Numbered from the stretch's first letter, positions 49,607-59,579 are shown. The stretch: DNA of 64,000 nt from Rhodospirillaceae bacterium (GCA_002722885.1 PBNE01000006.1:333894-397893); one strand, 5' to 3'. Notes: generated by a model from the letters alone, not told the origin. Numbers and translations: made by a program.

Positions 49607-50433
49607 CTAGTGAGTGAGCAGAACCGGCACGGGCATCTGTTGCATGACCCTACGTGTGATGCCGCCCAAGACAACTTCGCGTAGGCGTGCGTGGCCATAG
49701 GCTCCCATGACTATGAGGTCACTTTCGAGGTCAGCTGATGCAGCAAGAAGCGCGTCAGCAACGCTCAGACCCTCGCAGTCAACTTTGTGGGCTTCAGTCT
49801 CAAAACCATGGCGCGAAAGATGTCCTGCCATTTCGGCGCCGGGGTCACGATCGGACGCGTGACTCGGATCAACGCAAACGACGTCGACTTTCGCGCTGTC
49901 GCCGATGAGGGAGATGGAATCATGAAATGCCCGACTGGCCTCCCGGCTGTCATTCCAACACATCATCACCTTGCGGAACTCGATGCTGACATCTCCGGCA
50001 AAAGGAATGGCAAGAACAGGGCCACCCGCACTCATGGCGACGAAGACGGGAAGATCGGAGGGAAGACCGGCAGCCGCGCCATCCGGCGTGGGCTGTGCCA
50101 TCACGACAAGATCTACGTAGCTTGCGTGCCTTGCGAGGCATTCCACGGCATCGCCGTCGTCGGAATGCCAATCGTGGATAACACCCTGTTTGAGCGCCGC
50201 TGCCTCAAAGGTCTTGCGACATGACTCGCACGCCTTGTCGTGCGTCTCCTGTAGAACTTCGACCAGGGTGCCGCTCCGCCCATCGGATTTATCAGGATGA
50301 CAACCGGATAGGGCTTTGCGAAGAGACCCACAAGGCGTGCATCGTGATGCTGTGCCAGAGCTATGGCGGCGGACAGTGTTTTTGAGTCCGTGGTTGTGTC
50401 GGTCATGTGGACCAGAATTTCGTGGATGGGCAT
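49607..50433 (-). pseudogene. universal stress protein (UspA family), single frameshift
   Basis: N-terminus frame (50433 down to about 50280): MPIHEILVHMTDTTTDSKTLSAAIALAQHHDARLVGLFAKP. Rest in another frame: TLVEVLQETHDKACESCRKTFEAAALKQGVIHDWHSDDGDAVECLARHASYVDLVVMAQ...DLIVMGAYGHARLREVVLGGITRRVMQQMPVPVLLTH. Confidence 0.78.
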
Positions 50434-50589
50434 GGGTCGCTACTGATGTGGTCTGGTTCGAGCATGAACGAGACCACGACGTCAGCGCTTTGATCTAGGA
50501 CAACCGTCCACAGGCAGTTCGTTTGCTTGTGTCGCCGCCAGAAGGTACATCTCGTCAGCCGTTGTTTTGGGTTTGTACGGGGCCGCGAG

Positions 50590-51222
50590 ATGGATTTTGC
50601 CCTGCTGATCACAGGTGTGATCGTGGGTTTCTGCGTGGCAGCGCCGGTTGGTCCGGTCGCTGTGTTGTGCGTGCAGCGAACTCTTGTTGATGGCCGCATC
50701 GTGGGGCTGGGAACCGGGCTGGGCGCGGCCGTGGGCGACACGGTTTTTGGCGCCCTTGCAATTTTCTCGGTGGCCGCAGTCGAAGTTCTGATCCTGGACC
50801 ACAGGATTGCCGTCCAGGCCGTCGGCGGTCTGGTGCTTCTCGGTTTGGGTGCGCGCTCAATTCTCAAACGAGACAATCGAAAGGCAGAAGAGAAGTCCGC
50901 GAGACAGGCCGTCGATCACGTTACACTTCTGCATTCCTTCGGATCGGCATTTGCCGTGACGATTGTCAATCCAATCACGATCCTTGCTTTCATCTCGATC
51001 TTCGCCGCCTTCAGGGTCTCAGAGAACACCGATGGGCTCCTTAACTCGTGGACTGTGATTTTTGGTGTCTTCGTCGGCGCGGCCGGGTGGTGGTTTCTGC
51101 TGGTCAGCATCGCGTCAGTCTTCCGGCAAAAGTTCACCAACAAGGGGTTGCGCTGGATGAGTGCGATTTCCGGCGTCGTGATCCTAGGGTTTGGTCTGTA
51201 TGCGTTGTTGGCGCTCGTTTAG
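50590..51222 (+). CDS. LysE family translocator
   Basis: VIVGFCVAAPVGPVAVLCVQRTLVDGRIVGLGTGLGAAVGDTVFGALA; six-TM pattern. Confidence 0.9.
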   Translation: MDFALLITGVIVGFCVAAPVGPVAVLCVQRTLVDGRIVGLGTGLGAAVGDTVFGALAIFSVAAVEVLILDHRIAVQAVGGLVLLGLGARSILKRDNRKAEEKSARQAVDHVTLLHSFGSAFAVTIVNPITILAFISIFAAFRVSENTDGLLNSWTVIFGVFVGAAGWWFLLVSIASVFRQKFTNKGLRWMSAISGVVILGFGLYALLALV

Positions 51223-51238
51223 GTCTGACGACCATCCG

Positions 51239-51814
51239 TCAGAGATGAGCGCGGAGGCGTGCTCGAAGATCCGGCAGGAGATTCGTTTCGAACCATGGAT
51301 TACGCCCGAGCCACGCCGTGTTTCGCCAGGAGGGATGCGGCAGAGGAATCAATCTATCGGGATAATCCCGCCACGTGGCGACGGTTGCGGTCATTGTTTT
51401 TCTGCGCATGCCTTTCAGATAGTGCGCTTGCGCGCAACTTCCGATGATGAGCGCAAGACCGATACGGGGCATGTGGTCGAGCAGGCTCTGATGCCAGAGA
51501 GGGGCACATTCCGGATGGGGCGGAAGATCGCCACCACATGGATCGACTCCGGGATAACAGAATCCCATGGGCATGATGGCAATGCGGTTTTCGTCGTAGA
51601 AGGTGTCGGCCTCGATTTGCATCCAGTTGCGCAATCTGTCGCCGCTTCGATCGTCCCACGGTTTGCCACTGGCATGGACCTTTGTTCCCGGTGCCTGGCC
51701 GATGATCAACACGCGCGCCGTCTTACTGGCGCGCAAGACCGGCCGCGGACCCAGAGGCAGATCAGCGGCACAGACCTGGCAGGCCTGCATATCGCGCAGG
51801 AGTGTGGAGAGCAT
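51239..51814 (-). CDS. uracil-DNA glycosylase superfamily protein
   Basis: MLSTLLRDMQACQVCAADLPLGPRPVL...VLIIGQAPGTKVHASGKPWDDRSGDRLRNWM...LIPLPHPSWRNTAWLGRNPWFE; starts at ATG 51814, not at the long track ORF start. Confidence 0.88.
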   Translation of the reverse strand: MLSTLLRDMQACQVCAADLPLGPRPVLRASKTARVLIIGQAPGTKVHASGKPWDDRSGDRLRNWMQIEADTFYDENRIAIMPMGFCYPGVDPCGGDLPPHPECAPLWHQSLLDHMPRIGLALIIGSCAQAHYLKGMRRKTMTATVATWRDYPDRLIPLPHPSWRNTAWLGRNPWFETNLLPDLRARLRAHL

Positions 51815-51882
51815 GACGTGATCAGAGTTGATGGATGGCCAGTGTCCGGCCTCGCGGCTTCGGCGGCAAGGCTCGAGCCTCT

Positions 51883-52740
51883 GTGAACCGACAGCTTCGA
51901 CAGGTCTTACGGACGCTTGATCTTTCTGACAATGTATCCTGCCAGAAGTTGCATGGAACGGGCAATCAGACATGGCTCGTGGGTATGGGAGCCGGTCAAA
52001 TTGTTGTGCGGCTTGACGGTTCCGAGACCGTGGGCTTTGTCGATCGGGCAAAGGAGCACAGACATGCAGCCATTGCCTCGAGTGAAGGATTCGGCCCGCA
52101 AATTCTGTTGAGTGACCCGCAAGATGGTGTCCTCGTGACACGGTATGTCGAGGGTCGGCGGCTTGATGAAGGGGTGCGTCCGTTGACGGCGGAGCTGATG
52201 CGACGCCTGGTCTGCCAGCTGGCTCGCTTGCAGTCGTGCTCGGGGTTTGGTGGCCTGATGGATCCCTGGGCGAAGGTGAAGCTCTACCTCGATGACGCAG
52301 GTATCGACGATCCATCAGCCGCGGGGGCGTTTGGTCACCTTTGGTCCCGTGTCCAATCACTGGAGGGTGTTGCTTGCCTCGACAATCGTACTTTGGTTCC
52401 TTGTCATGTTGACCTTGTGCCTCAGAACCTCATCGACACCGGAGAATGCGTGTTTCTTGTCGATTGGGAATATGCAGCACTGAGCTCACCATTGTGGGAT
52501 GCCGCTTACTTCGCAGTTGAAACCGGTTTGGATTCTGAGGAACTGGCCCTTTGGCGACGTCAGGTCACGGATGTCCTGGATGTGGATACAGCAGATTTTC
52601 TCAATTGGATGGCTGTCGCCATGTCGGTTTCGCTTGCATGGTGCCTAGCGAGGCAGCGCCGAGACCAGTCGTCGGGCGATGATTGGCGCGTGGAGATAGA
52701 TCGCCGTCGCTCGGAGCTTGCCGAGTTTCTCGGCGTGTAG
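51883..52740 (+). CDS. phosphotransferase (APH/choline kinase-like) family protein
   Basis: GTGNQTWLVGMGAGQIVVRLDG; LVPCHVDLVPQNLIDTGECVFLVDWEYAALSSPLWDAAYFAVETG (Brenner-type motif). Confidence 0.88.
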   Translation: MNRQLRQVLRTLDLSDNVSCQKLHGTGNQTWLVGMGAGQIVVRLDGSETVGFVDRAKEHRHAAIASSEGFGPQILLSDPQDGVLVTRYVEGRRLDEGVRPLTAELMRRLVCQLARLQSCSGFGGLMDPWAKVKLYLDDAGIDDPSAAGAFGHLWSRVQSLEGVACLDNRTLVPCHVDLVPQNLIDTGECVFLVDWEYAALSSPLWDAAYFAVETGLDSEELALWRRQVTDVLDVDTADFLNWMAVAMSVSLAWCLARQRRDQSSGDDWRVEIDRRRSELAEFLGV

Positions 52741-52785
52741 AAACAGGCTTGGTGGCCGCGCGGATTGATTGCTGGGAGTTTGGCC

Positions 52786-53511
52786 TTGGTTGATTGGAAT
52801 GGAATTCGTGGCCTCCTGTTCGACAAGGACGGCACGCTGATCGATTTTTTTGAAACCTGGATGCCGGCCTATTGCGAGGCGGCAGACAGGATCGCGGCAG
52901 ATGCTGGCGTTCCCGAGGCCGCTGACAGAATGTTGGAGGCAACGGGTTTTGATCGCCCGCGCGGTGTTCTGGTGGCTGATTCAGCCTTGGCTGGCGGGAC
53001 CAACCAGGAGATCATTGACGTTTGGTGTGGTGAACTTGGTGAAGCCGCTCCGGCTGATATGGATGAGACATTGCTGAAGATCTTTGCAGGCCATGCGACA
53101 GGAGAGGTTGCGCCGACTGTCGACCTCCCGGTGCTGTGCAGTGTTCTGACGCAGCGTGGTTACATGCTGGGCATCGCAACCAACGATGACGCCGAGAGCG
53201 CAGCCTGGACGGCCGAGCATCTCGGCATTACCGGGATGATGACCTTTGTGACCGGAGCAGATGCTGGACATGGAGGAAAGCCGGGCCCGGGTATGGGCCT
53301 GGCCTTCTGCGAAGCCGCTGGAATTGCCCCTCACCAGGCAGCCATGGTCGGCGATTCCGCTGCGGATGCCCTGATGGCCCAAGCTGCGGGTTTCGGTGCG
53401 TCCATCGGCGTCTGCACAGGAGCAGCATCAGCTGCCGAACTTGAGCCTTACTTTGATGTCGTGCTCCCGGACATCGGTGGCCTGCCGAAATTGCTCTGGG
53501 GCAAAAACTGA
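52786..53511 (+). CDS. HAD family hydrolase (phosphoglycolate phosphatase-like)
   Basis: IRGLLFDKDGTLIDFFETWMPAY; GHGGKPGPGMGLAFCEAAGIAPHQAAMVGDSAADALMAQAAGFGASIGVCTG. Confidence 0.92.
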   Translation: MVDWNGIRGLLFDKDGTLIDFFETWMPAYCEAADRIAADAGVPEAADRMLEATGFDRPRGVLVADSALAGGTNQEIIDVWCGELGEAAPADMDETLLKIFAGHATGEVAPTVDLPVLCSVLTQRGYMLGIATNDDAESAAWTAEHLGITGMMTFVTGADAGHGGKPGPGMGLAFCEAAGIAPHQAAMVGDSAADALMAQAAGFGASIGVCTGAASAAELEPYFDVVLPDIGGLPKLLWGKN

Positions 53512-53532
53512 TTCACCCCACAGCCCTGTTGC

Positions 53533-53853
53533 TTACTGACTGAAGGGCGAAAGAGCTTCTTCGGCGTTCTCAAGACAGGCGTCTTCGTAACCGGCAGTTT
53601 TGGCATCGTTGGCTTTGTTGCGCAGCGAGATGATCCTGTTGTTGATTTCCGGCTCCAGGGCGTCGCCTTCGGTGGCCATCAGTACGTCTAGCAGAACAAG
53701 CTGCTCGTCGCAGGTTGCTGCCAGGGCAGGAGAGGCCATCGCGACACTAAGGGTGGAGGCAAGGATCAAACGTTTCGAGATGGTTTTCTCCAGAATCGGA
53801 TCCGAGAATAATCGCTCGTGGGGAAATCTGGTCCGCGACGGCTCATACTGCAA
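53533..53853 (-). CDS. small secreted hypothetical protein
   Basis: Signal peptide-like KRLILASTLSVAMASPALAA followed by a short helical domain with two Cys. Confidence 0.6.
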   Translation of the reverse strand: MQYEPSRTRFPHERLFSDPILEKTISKRLILASTLSVAMASPALAATCDEQLVLLDVLMATEGDALEPEINNRIISLRNKANDAKTAGYEDACLENAEEALSPFSQ

Positions 53854-53958
53854 GCGCAGATTGGGTGTTTCGCGTCACACCCGCTTGAATTCATTTGTGA
53901 GCGCCGTCACCATGCCGCGTGATTAACATTTGAGCCGTTAAAGTCGAAGGGGCATGTC

Positions 53959-55068
53959 ATGAAAACGTGCGCAGCCGTTGCACACAAGGCGGGCGAACCG
54001 CTGACGATCGAGGAGGTTGATCTTGAGGGACCTCGTGAAGGTGAGGTTCTGGTGGAGGTCAAGGCGACCGGCATCTGCCACACCGACGCGTTTACGTTGT
54101 CTGGTGATGATCCGGAGGGGATCTTTCCTGCCATCCTGGGACACGAGGGTGCCGGCGTGGTGGTCGATGTTGGCCCCAATGTCACCAGCCTCAAGAAGGG
54201 TGACCACGTCATTCCGCTCTACACGCCGGAATGCCGTCAGTGCGAGTACTGTACGTCGGGCAAGACAAACCTTTGCCAGGCGATCCGCGTGACACAGGGC
54301 CAGGGGCTGATGCCGGACGGCTCGAGCCGCTTTTCCATCGGTGGCGAAAAGATCTTCCACTACATGGGCACGTCGACCTTTGCGAACCACACCGTGGTTC
54401 CGGAAATCGCCCTGGCGAAGGTCCGTGAGGACGCGCCGTTCGACAAGATCTGCTACATCGGTTGCGGCGTGACCACGGGAATCGGTGCGGTGATCAACAC
54501 CGCCAAGGTGGAGCCCGGCAGCAACTGCGTGGTGTTTGGTCTCGGTGGTATTGGTCTCAATGTTATTCAGGGCCTGCGTCTGGCCGGTGCCGACATGATC
54601 GTCGGTGTTGACCTTAACCCAGCCCGTGAAGCCATGGGCAAGAAGTTCGGTATGACTGATTTCGTGAACCCGAAGGACATCGGTGGCGATGTTGTGGGCC
54701 ATCTGGTCGAGCTGACCAAGGGTGGTGCGGACTACAGCTTCGAATGCATCGGGAACGTCACAACCATGCGTCAGGCGCTTGAGTGTGCTCACAAGGGTTG
54801 GGGCGAATCAGTCATCATCGGTGTTGCGCCGGCGGGTGCCGAGATCTCGACCCGGCCGTTCCAGCTTGTGACCGGTCGCGTTTGGCGCGGCACGGCATTC
54901 GGTGGCGCCAAAGGCCGGACCGATGTGCCAAAGATTGTCGACTGGTACATGGACGGCAAGATTAACATCGATGACATGATCACCCACACCATGCCCCTGG
55001 AGGAAATCAACCACGGTTTCCACCTGATGCATGAAGGTGAATCGATCCGCAGCGTCGTGGTCTTCTGA
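53959..55068 (+). CDS. frmA: S-(hydroxymethyl)glutathione dehydrogenase / class III alcohol dehydrogenase
   Basis: [88 protein letters not shown] zinc motif. Confidence 0.96.
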   Translation: MKTCAAVAHKAGEPLTIEEVDLEGPREGEVLVEVKATGICHTDAFTLSGDDPEGIFPAILGHEGAGVVVDVGPNVTSLKKGDHVIPLYTPECRQCEYCTSGKTNLCQAIRVTQGQGLMPDGSSRFSIGGEKIFHYMGTSTFANHTVVPEIALAKVREDAPFDKICYIGCGVTTGIGAVINTAKVEPGSNCVVFGLGGIGLNVIQGLRLAGADMIVGVDLNPAREAMGKKFGMTDFVNPKDIGGDVVGHLVELTKGGADYSFECIGNVTTMRQALECAHKGWGESVIIGVAPAGAEISTRPFQLVTGRVWRGTAFGGAKGRTDVPKIVDWYMDGKINIDDMITHTMPLEEINHGFHLMHEGESIRSVVVF

Positions 55069-55070
55069 TC

Positions 55071-55913
55071 GTGGCTGTGTTTGAGGCGGTTTCCGAGAAC
55101 CGGTGTTTCGGCGGCGTGCAGGGCGTTTATCGTCATGATTCCGCCGAAATCGGTCTGCCCATGCAACTGGCGGTATACCGCCCCGCAGTAGCAGAGTCAG
55201 ACAGGGTGCCGGTGCTGTTCTATCTTTCCGGCCTGACCTGTACGGAAGAGAATTTTACGATCAAGGCTGGCGCCCAGCGCTACGCGGCCGAGCATGGCAT
55301 CATGGTCGTGGCACCCGATACCAGTCCGCGAGACACCGGAATCGCAGGTGAGGAAGATGACTGGGCTTTCGGCACCGGCGCCGGCTTCTACCTTGATGCC
55401 ACGGCCGAGCCGTGGTCCCGGCACTATCGGATGGAGAGCTACATCACGCGGGAATTGCCCAGCCTGATCCTCAACGCCTTTCCTGGCGACGGCGACAGAA
55501 TGGGTGTGTTGGGTCATTCCATGGGAGGCCACGGGGCGTTGTCCCTCAGCCTGAAGAACCCTGGCATGTTCAAAACGGTGTCGGCGTTTGCTCCGATGAA
55601 CTCGCTGATGAACTGTGAGCCTGGCGTCAACGCGCTGACTGGCTATCTCGGTGAGGATCGTGAGGCTTGGCGCCGGAACGATGTGGTCGACCTGATCGAG
55701 CAGGGGCATCGTTGTCCGCCGATCCTGGTTGATCAGGGCTCTGTTGATGAGTTTCTGCCGAACCTGCTGCCAGAAAAACTCCAGGCAGCGTGCAATGCGG
55801 CGGGACAGCCCCTCGAACTCCGCATGCAGGAAGGCTACGACCACAGCTACTGGTTTGTGCAGAGCTTCATGGCTGATCATTTTGCCCATCACGCAGCAAC
55901 TCTTTGCCGCTGA
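55071..55913 (+). CDS. S-formylglutathione hydrolase
   Basis: VLFYLSGLTCTEENFTIKAGAQRYAAEHGIMVVAPDTSPRDTGIAGEEDDWAFGTGAGFYLDAT; GVLGHSMGGHGALSLSLKNP. Confidence 0.95.
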   Translation: MAVFEAVSENRCFGGVQGVYRHDSAEIGLPMQLAVYRPAVAESDRVPVLFYLSGLTCTEENFTIKAGAQRYAAEHGIMVVAPDTSPRDTGIAGEEDDWAFGTGAGFYLDATAEPWSRHYRMESYITRELPSLILNAFPGDGDRMGVLGHSMGGHGALSLSLKNPGMFKTVSAFAPMNSLMNCEPGVNALTGYLGEDREAWRRNDVVDLIEQGHRCPPILVDQGSVDEFLPNLLPEKLQAACNAAGQPLELRMQEGYDHSYWFVQSFMADHFAHHAATLCR

Positions 55914-55916
55914 TCC

Positions 55917-56715
55917 GGTGTCTCATCTCTGGTCTTGTTTTCCTGCTTCTGGCGGCATGTTCGGTTGCGGCGCCCGATAACGAGGCCGTGTAGTTCGACA
56001 GCGCCAGTCCGCGCTTTATCGATGGACTATTCTCGGGAGAGCAGTTACCGGACGTGCGGTTGTCGGGTCGTCTGATCGTTCCTGATACTCGGCCTCCTTG
56101 GCCGGCCGTTGTGATGCTGCATAGTGCCTCGGGGAGGGGTGCTATCGACTGGGCCTACGCTGAGTTGTTGATGTGGGAGGGCGTTGTCGTGCTTGTGGTC
56201 GACAGCTTCTCGCCGCGCGGTGTCTATCGGACCGTTGATGACCAGACCAGAGTCAGTGCTTCGGCTATGATCCTGGATGCCTTTGCGGCGTGTGATGTCC
56301 TTGCCTAAGATCCCAGGATTGATCCGAACAAGATCGCTGTCCTCGGCTTTTCCAAGGGTGGGATTGCTGCGGTCTACTTGGCCATTGAGGGTGTGCGTCG
56401 TGCTGCGGGTGGCCAGCCTTTTACCGCTCATGTTGCTCACTATACCTGGTGCGGCACGCGTTCGATCATCCTGCGCTTTCGGTGCTGGGCTGGGTGGCGG
56501 TCACCGGCATGATTCGCGGCGATTGTCTGATTGAGGAACAGGCCGACGGATCGTTCCTGGAGACGACCAGCAGGTTGGAGGCCACTGGCGAGAATCTCGC
56601 TGAGATGCTGGAGACCTGTGGTCGTCGTGGCGCTGATGCCGGCGGCGACAGCGATGCGGCAGCCTTGGCTCGGCAACGCTTGATTATGTTTCTGTCTGAC
56701 AATTTACGGCTGTAG
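55917..56715 (+). pseudogene. dienelactone hydrolase-like lipoprotein, two in-frame stops plus frameshift
   Basis: Frame reads LISGLVFLLLAACSVAAPDNEAV(TAG 55991)FDSASPRFIDGLFSGEQLPDVRLSGRLIVPDTRPPWPAVVMLHSASGRGAIDWAYAELLMWEGVVVLVVDSFSPRGV...CDVLA(TAA 56306)DPRIDPNKIAVLGFSKGGIAAVYLAIEGVRRAAGG...; C-terminal HAFDHPAL... in another frame (56449-56715). Confidence 0.78.
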
Positions 56716-56765
56716 ATCTCATCAAGTACTTGAAATCGTGTAACAATCCCCCCACATCGTGAGTG

Positions 56766-56872
56766 CTGGCGCCATTGTGGGCCAGTGCGTTTGATCGTCG
56801 ACTCAATCAGGCCCTTCGGGCTGAGTGAGGGCGAACAGCGCCCAAAAACTGTCTGCTCGCTCGTGTGAGGAG
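56766..56872 (+). promoter_or_regulatory. putative ROSE-like RNA thermometer in the hsp20 5' UTR
   Basis: Consecutive hairpins: CUGGCGCC/GGGCCAG (56766-56785); CUCAAUCAGGCCC-UUC-GGGCUGAGUGAG (56802-56829); GGGCG-AACAG-CGCCC (56829-56843); final CUC(G)CUC-GUGU-GAGGAG (56856-56872) pairing the Shine-Dalgarno AGGAG with a bulged G inside a UCGCU box. Confidence 0.6.
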
Positions 56873-56879
56873 AATGGAC

Positions 56880-57320
56880 ATGTCACGTATGACAACGTTC
56901 GATAGCCCCATGCTATTGGGGTTCGATCATGTGGAACGCATGCTCGATCGCATCGCGAAAGCATCGAACGACGGCTATCCCCCCTACAACATCGAACAGA
57001 TCGATAAGTCCGGCCTGCGGATCACGCTTGCGGTTGCCGGCTTCTCGATGGACGACCTCTCTGTGACCCTCGAAGACAACCAGCTCGCTATTCGCGGTAA
57101 GCAGGTTGATGACAGTGACAGCAAGACATACTTGCATCGCGGCATTGCCGCGCGGCAGTTCGTCAAGACGTTTCTGTTGGCTGAAGGTATGGAAGTTGTC
57201 GATGCGACACTCGAGTGCGGCCTTCTTCATGTCGATCTAGAACGTCCGCTACCTGAGGTCAGGCACAGAACGATCAAGATCAAGTCGCTTGATTACGATG
57301 TGTCGGAATCGAGCGGGTAA
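56880..57320 (+). CDS. Hsp20 family small heat shock protein (IbpA-like)
   Basis: IEQIDKSGLRITLAVAGFSMDDLSVTLEDNQLAIRGKQ...YLHRGIAARQFVKTFLLAEGMEVVDATLECGLLHVDLERPLPE; ATG 56880 is 7 nt after AGGAG. Confidence 0.93.
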   Translation: MSRMTTFDSPMLLGFDHVERMLDRIAKASNDGYPPYNIEQIDKSGLRITLAVAGFSMDDLSVTLEDNQLAIRGKQVDDSDSKTYLHRGIAARQFVKTFLLAEGMEVVDATLECGLLHVDLERPLPEVRHRTIKIKSLDYDVSESSG

Positions 57321-57381
57321 AGTCGCTGAGAGCAGAGATTACGACACACCTCACGCCACCGACGGGTGAAGGAGATTCGAC

Positions 57382-57609
57382 ATGTCGAACAGCAGTTCGG
57401 AACAGGCTCGTGAAACCGGCCTTACGGCAGACGCATTCGCTGCCATGGGAACGCCAAATCTTGCCTACATAGCCTTGGTCGTCACCGAAGAAATGCGGGG
57501 ATACGGCATCCACTCTGCCGAAGGCCAGCTTCTTGCCGTGCTTGGTTCCCGGGACGTTGCCTTCGCGGCCGCGCGCCAGAACAATCTTGATCCGGTCAGC
57601 GTTCATTAG
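57382..57609 (+). CDS. DUF1150 family protein
   Basis: GTPNLAYIALVVTEEMRGYGIHSAEGQLLAVLGSRDVAFAAARQNNLDPVSVH; typical partner of alphaproteobacterial hsp20. Confidence 0.8.
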   Translation: MSNSSSEQARETGLTADAFAAMGTPNLAYIALVVTEEMRGYGIHSAEGQLLAVLGSRDVAFAAARQNNLDPVSVH

Positions 57610-57729
57610 TCGAGACATCTTGATTCGGTCAGCGTGCGCTTGCACGCGCTCCGGGAGCATCCGATAGTTCGCGCCTGCAGAAGAGGCGGATCTGAACGTG
57701 TTGTTGTGTGATTTGCCGGAAGCTGACCG

Positions 57730-58584
57730 GTGAAGGATCGTCCGGTCCTCGGTATCGCCTATGCCAACGCCGCGATGCTGGTCTATGCGATCCATGACAG
57801 CAGCATCAAGGCGCTTTCGGGCGGCTATCCAGTCTTCCAGTCTCAGTTCTTTCGAGCGGCCATCATTTTCAGCGGAGCCTTATTGCTGCTGGCCCTGACA
57901 AAGCGCAGACACCTGATTCGTCCGCGTCGGCCTGATCTCATCGCATTTCGGGGATTTTCCGGGCTTGTTGGCTTCGGCCTCTATTTTCTCGGCCTGGCCC
58001 ATCTTCCCCTTGTCGATACCTATGCGTTGTTCCTGACCGCCCCACTGATGATCGCGCTTCTGGGAACGGTGATCCTGAAGGAGCGGCTAAGCCCAATCGG
58101 CTGGTTCGCCATGGGTCTTGGATTTGTCGGCGTGCTTGTACTTTTGCGTCCGGGGCCAGAAGGATTTTCGGTCTGGGGCCTGGCGATCCTCGGTGCAGCG
58201 GCCATCTATGCGTTGTCGATGGTCGCAACACGCGAGATGGCAAAGACAGATGCCAGTCTGACCATTGTGGGATGGGCGGCGCTGTTTAGCATTGTTGTTC
58301 TTGCACCGTTTCAGCCTTTCATATGGGTCGCGCCGGATGGCGGCGATCTCATGCTGATGATCGGCCTGGGCGTCACCGCCATGACGGCACAGGCCCTTAC
58401 GGCACAGGCCTATGCCCATGCGCCGACAGCAATTGTTGCACCCTTCGACTATGTCGCGCTGCTTTACATCGGCCTGATCAGTTGGTTCGTCTTTGATCAG
58501 CCGCCCGACTGGTACACTGCTGCGGGTGCGGCTCTCCTGGTGACCAGCGGTCTCATCGTCCTGCACGAGGCGCACAAGGCCTGA
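57730..58584 (+). CDS. DMT superfamily (EamA) transporter
   Basis: Ten-TM pattern; VYAIHDSSIKALSGGYPVFQSQFFRAAIIF; PTAIVAPFDYVALLYIGLISWFVFDQPPDWYTAAGAALLVTSGLIV. Confidence 0.9.
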   Translation: MKDRPVLGIAYANAAMLVYAIHDSSIKALSGGYPVFQSQFFRAAIIFSGALLLLALTKRRHLIRPRRPDLIAFRGFSGLVGFGLYFLGLAHLPLVDTYALFLTAPLMIALLGTVILKERLSPIGWFAMGLGFVGVLVLLRPGPEGFSVWGLAILGAAAIYALSMVATREMAKTDASLTIVGWAALFSIVVLAPFQPFIWVAPDGGDLMLMIGLGVTAMTAQALTAQAYAHAPTAIVAPFDYVALLYIGLISWFVFDQPPDWYTAAGAALLVTSGLIVLHEAHKA

Positions 58585-58643
58585 GTTGGAATCGCCGCTT
58601 CAGGCACGGTTGCGCAGCCGAGGGAACCGTTATAGGGCCAACC

Positions 58644-59579
58644 ATGGCTCCGCCCAACACCCCCTCTTCGTCATCAACAGAGTCGCCCGCGGTCGCGATT
58701 TTCCTGATCTCGCTGTCGATTCTGTGCTTTGGCCTTTCGGATGCCTTGGTGAAATGGATCGCTGACGTCTACGACGCCACGCAAATCATCATGATCCGAA
58801 GCATTGTAGCGTTGCCGCTTATCGCCATTCTTCTGTCGCGCTCTGTTGCCTGGGGTCGCCTGCGTGAGGTTCAACAGGGCTGGCTGGTGTCGCGGGTTGT
58901 GTTCGGCTCGATGTCGTTTGTCACCTTCATCCAGGCGCTCAAGTTCTTGCCTTTGGCCGAAACCATTGCGGTGTCGTTTGCCGGCCCCCTGTTCATCACG
59001 GCCTTGAGCGTACCTTTGCTGCGCGAGAAGGTGGGCGCCCGTCGCTGGGCAGCAGTCGTGGCCGGGCTGATTGGCGTTGTGATCATCATGCGACCGGGTG
59101 CCGGTGTGTTTCAGCCTGCGGCTCTGTGGGCGCTGGGCTCTGCCGTTCTCTACGCACTCGCAGCCATCTCGACACGAAAACTGGCTATGAAGACTCCGAC
59201 AGCTGTGATCCTGGCCTGGGTCAACTTCTACGTCCTTCTGATCATGGCGGCCGGTGTTGTTGCGTTCGACACCTGGGTCATCCCCAGCCTTGAGGATCTT
59301 GTGTTCCTGATCAGCATTGGGCTTGCGAGCACGGTCGGCCAGTATCTCGGCGTCGAAGCTTATCGCCGTGCTCAGCCCTCGATGCTGGCACCGTTCGACT
59401 ACACGGCACTGGTTTGGGGCGCTTTGCTGGGCTTGATGATCTGGCATGAGATTCCCAGTTGGAGCCTGGTTGCCGGCTCAGCGGTCCTGGTCGCCAGTGG
59501 TCTCTACATTCTGCACCGCGAGACGGTGCGTTCCAGCCGGGCAGTGACCGGCTGGCGCGGCCTGCGTCGCTGGCGCTGA
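58644..59579 (+). CDS. DMT superfamily (EamA) transporter
   Basis: ILCFGLSDALVKWIADVYDATQIIMIRSIVALPLIAILLSR; PSMLAPFDYTALVWGALLGLMIWHEIPSWSLVAGSAVLVASGLYI. Confidence 0.9.
   Translation: MAPPNTPSSSSTESPAVAIFLISLSILCFGLSDALVKWIADVYDATQIIMIRSIVALPLIAILLSRSVAWGRLREVQQGWLVSRVVFGSMSFVTFIQALKFLPLAETIAVSFAGPLFITALSVPLLREKVGARRWAAVVAGLIGVVIIMRPGAGVFQPAALWALGSAVLYALAAISTRKLAMKTPTAVILAWVNFYVLLIMAAGVVAFDTWVIPSLEDLVFLISIGLASTVGQYLGVEAYRRAQPSMLAPFDYTALVWGALLGLMIWHEIPSWSLVAGSAVLVASGLYILHRETVRSSRAVTGWRGLRRWR

Noticed and set aside
51815-52360. N-terminal extension of the uracil-DNA glycosylase ORF (track ORF to 52360)
   Set aside because: The extra ~180 residues are antisense to the phosphotransferase gene and Pro/Arg/His-rich; the UDG domain starts at ATG 51814.
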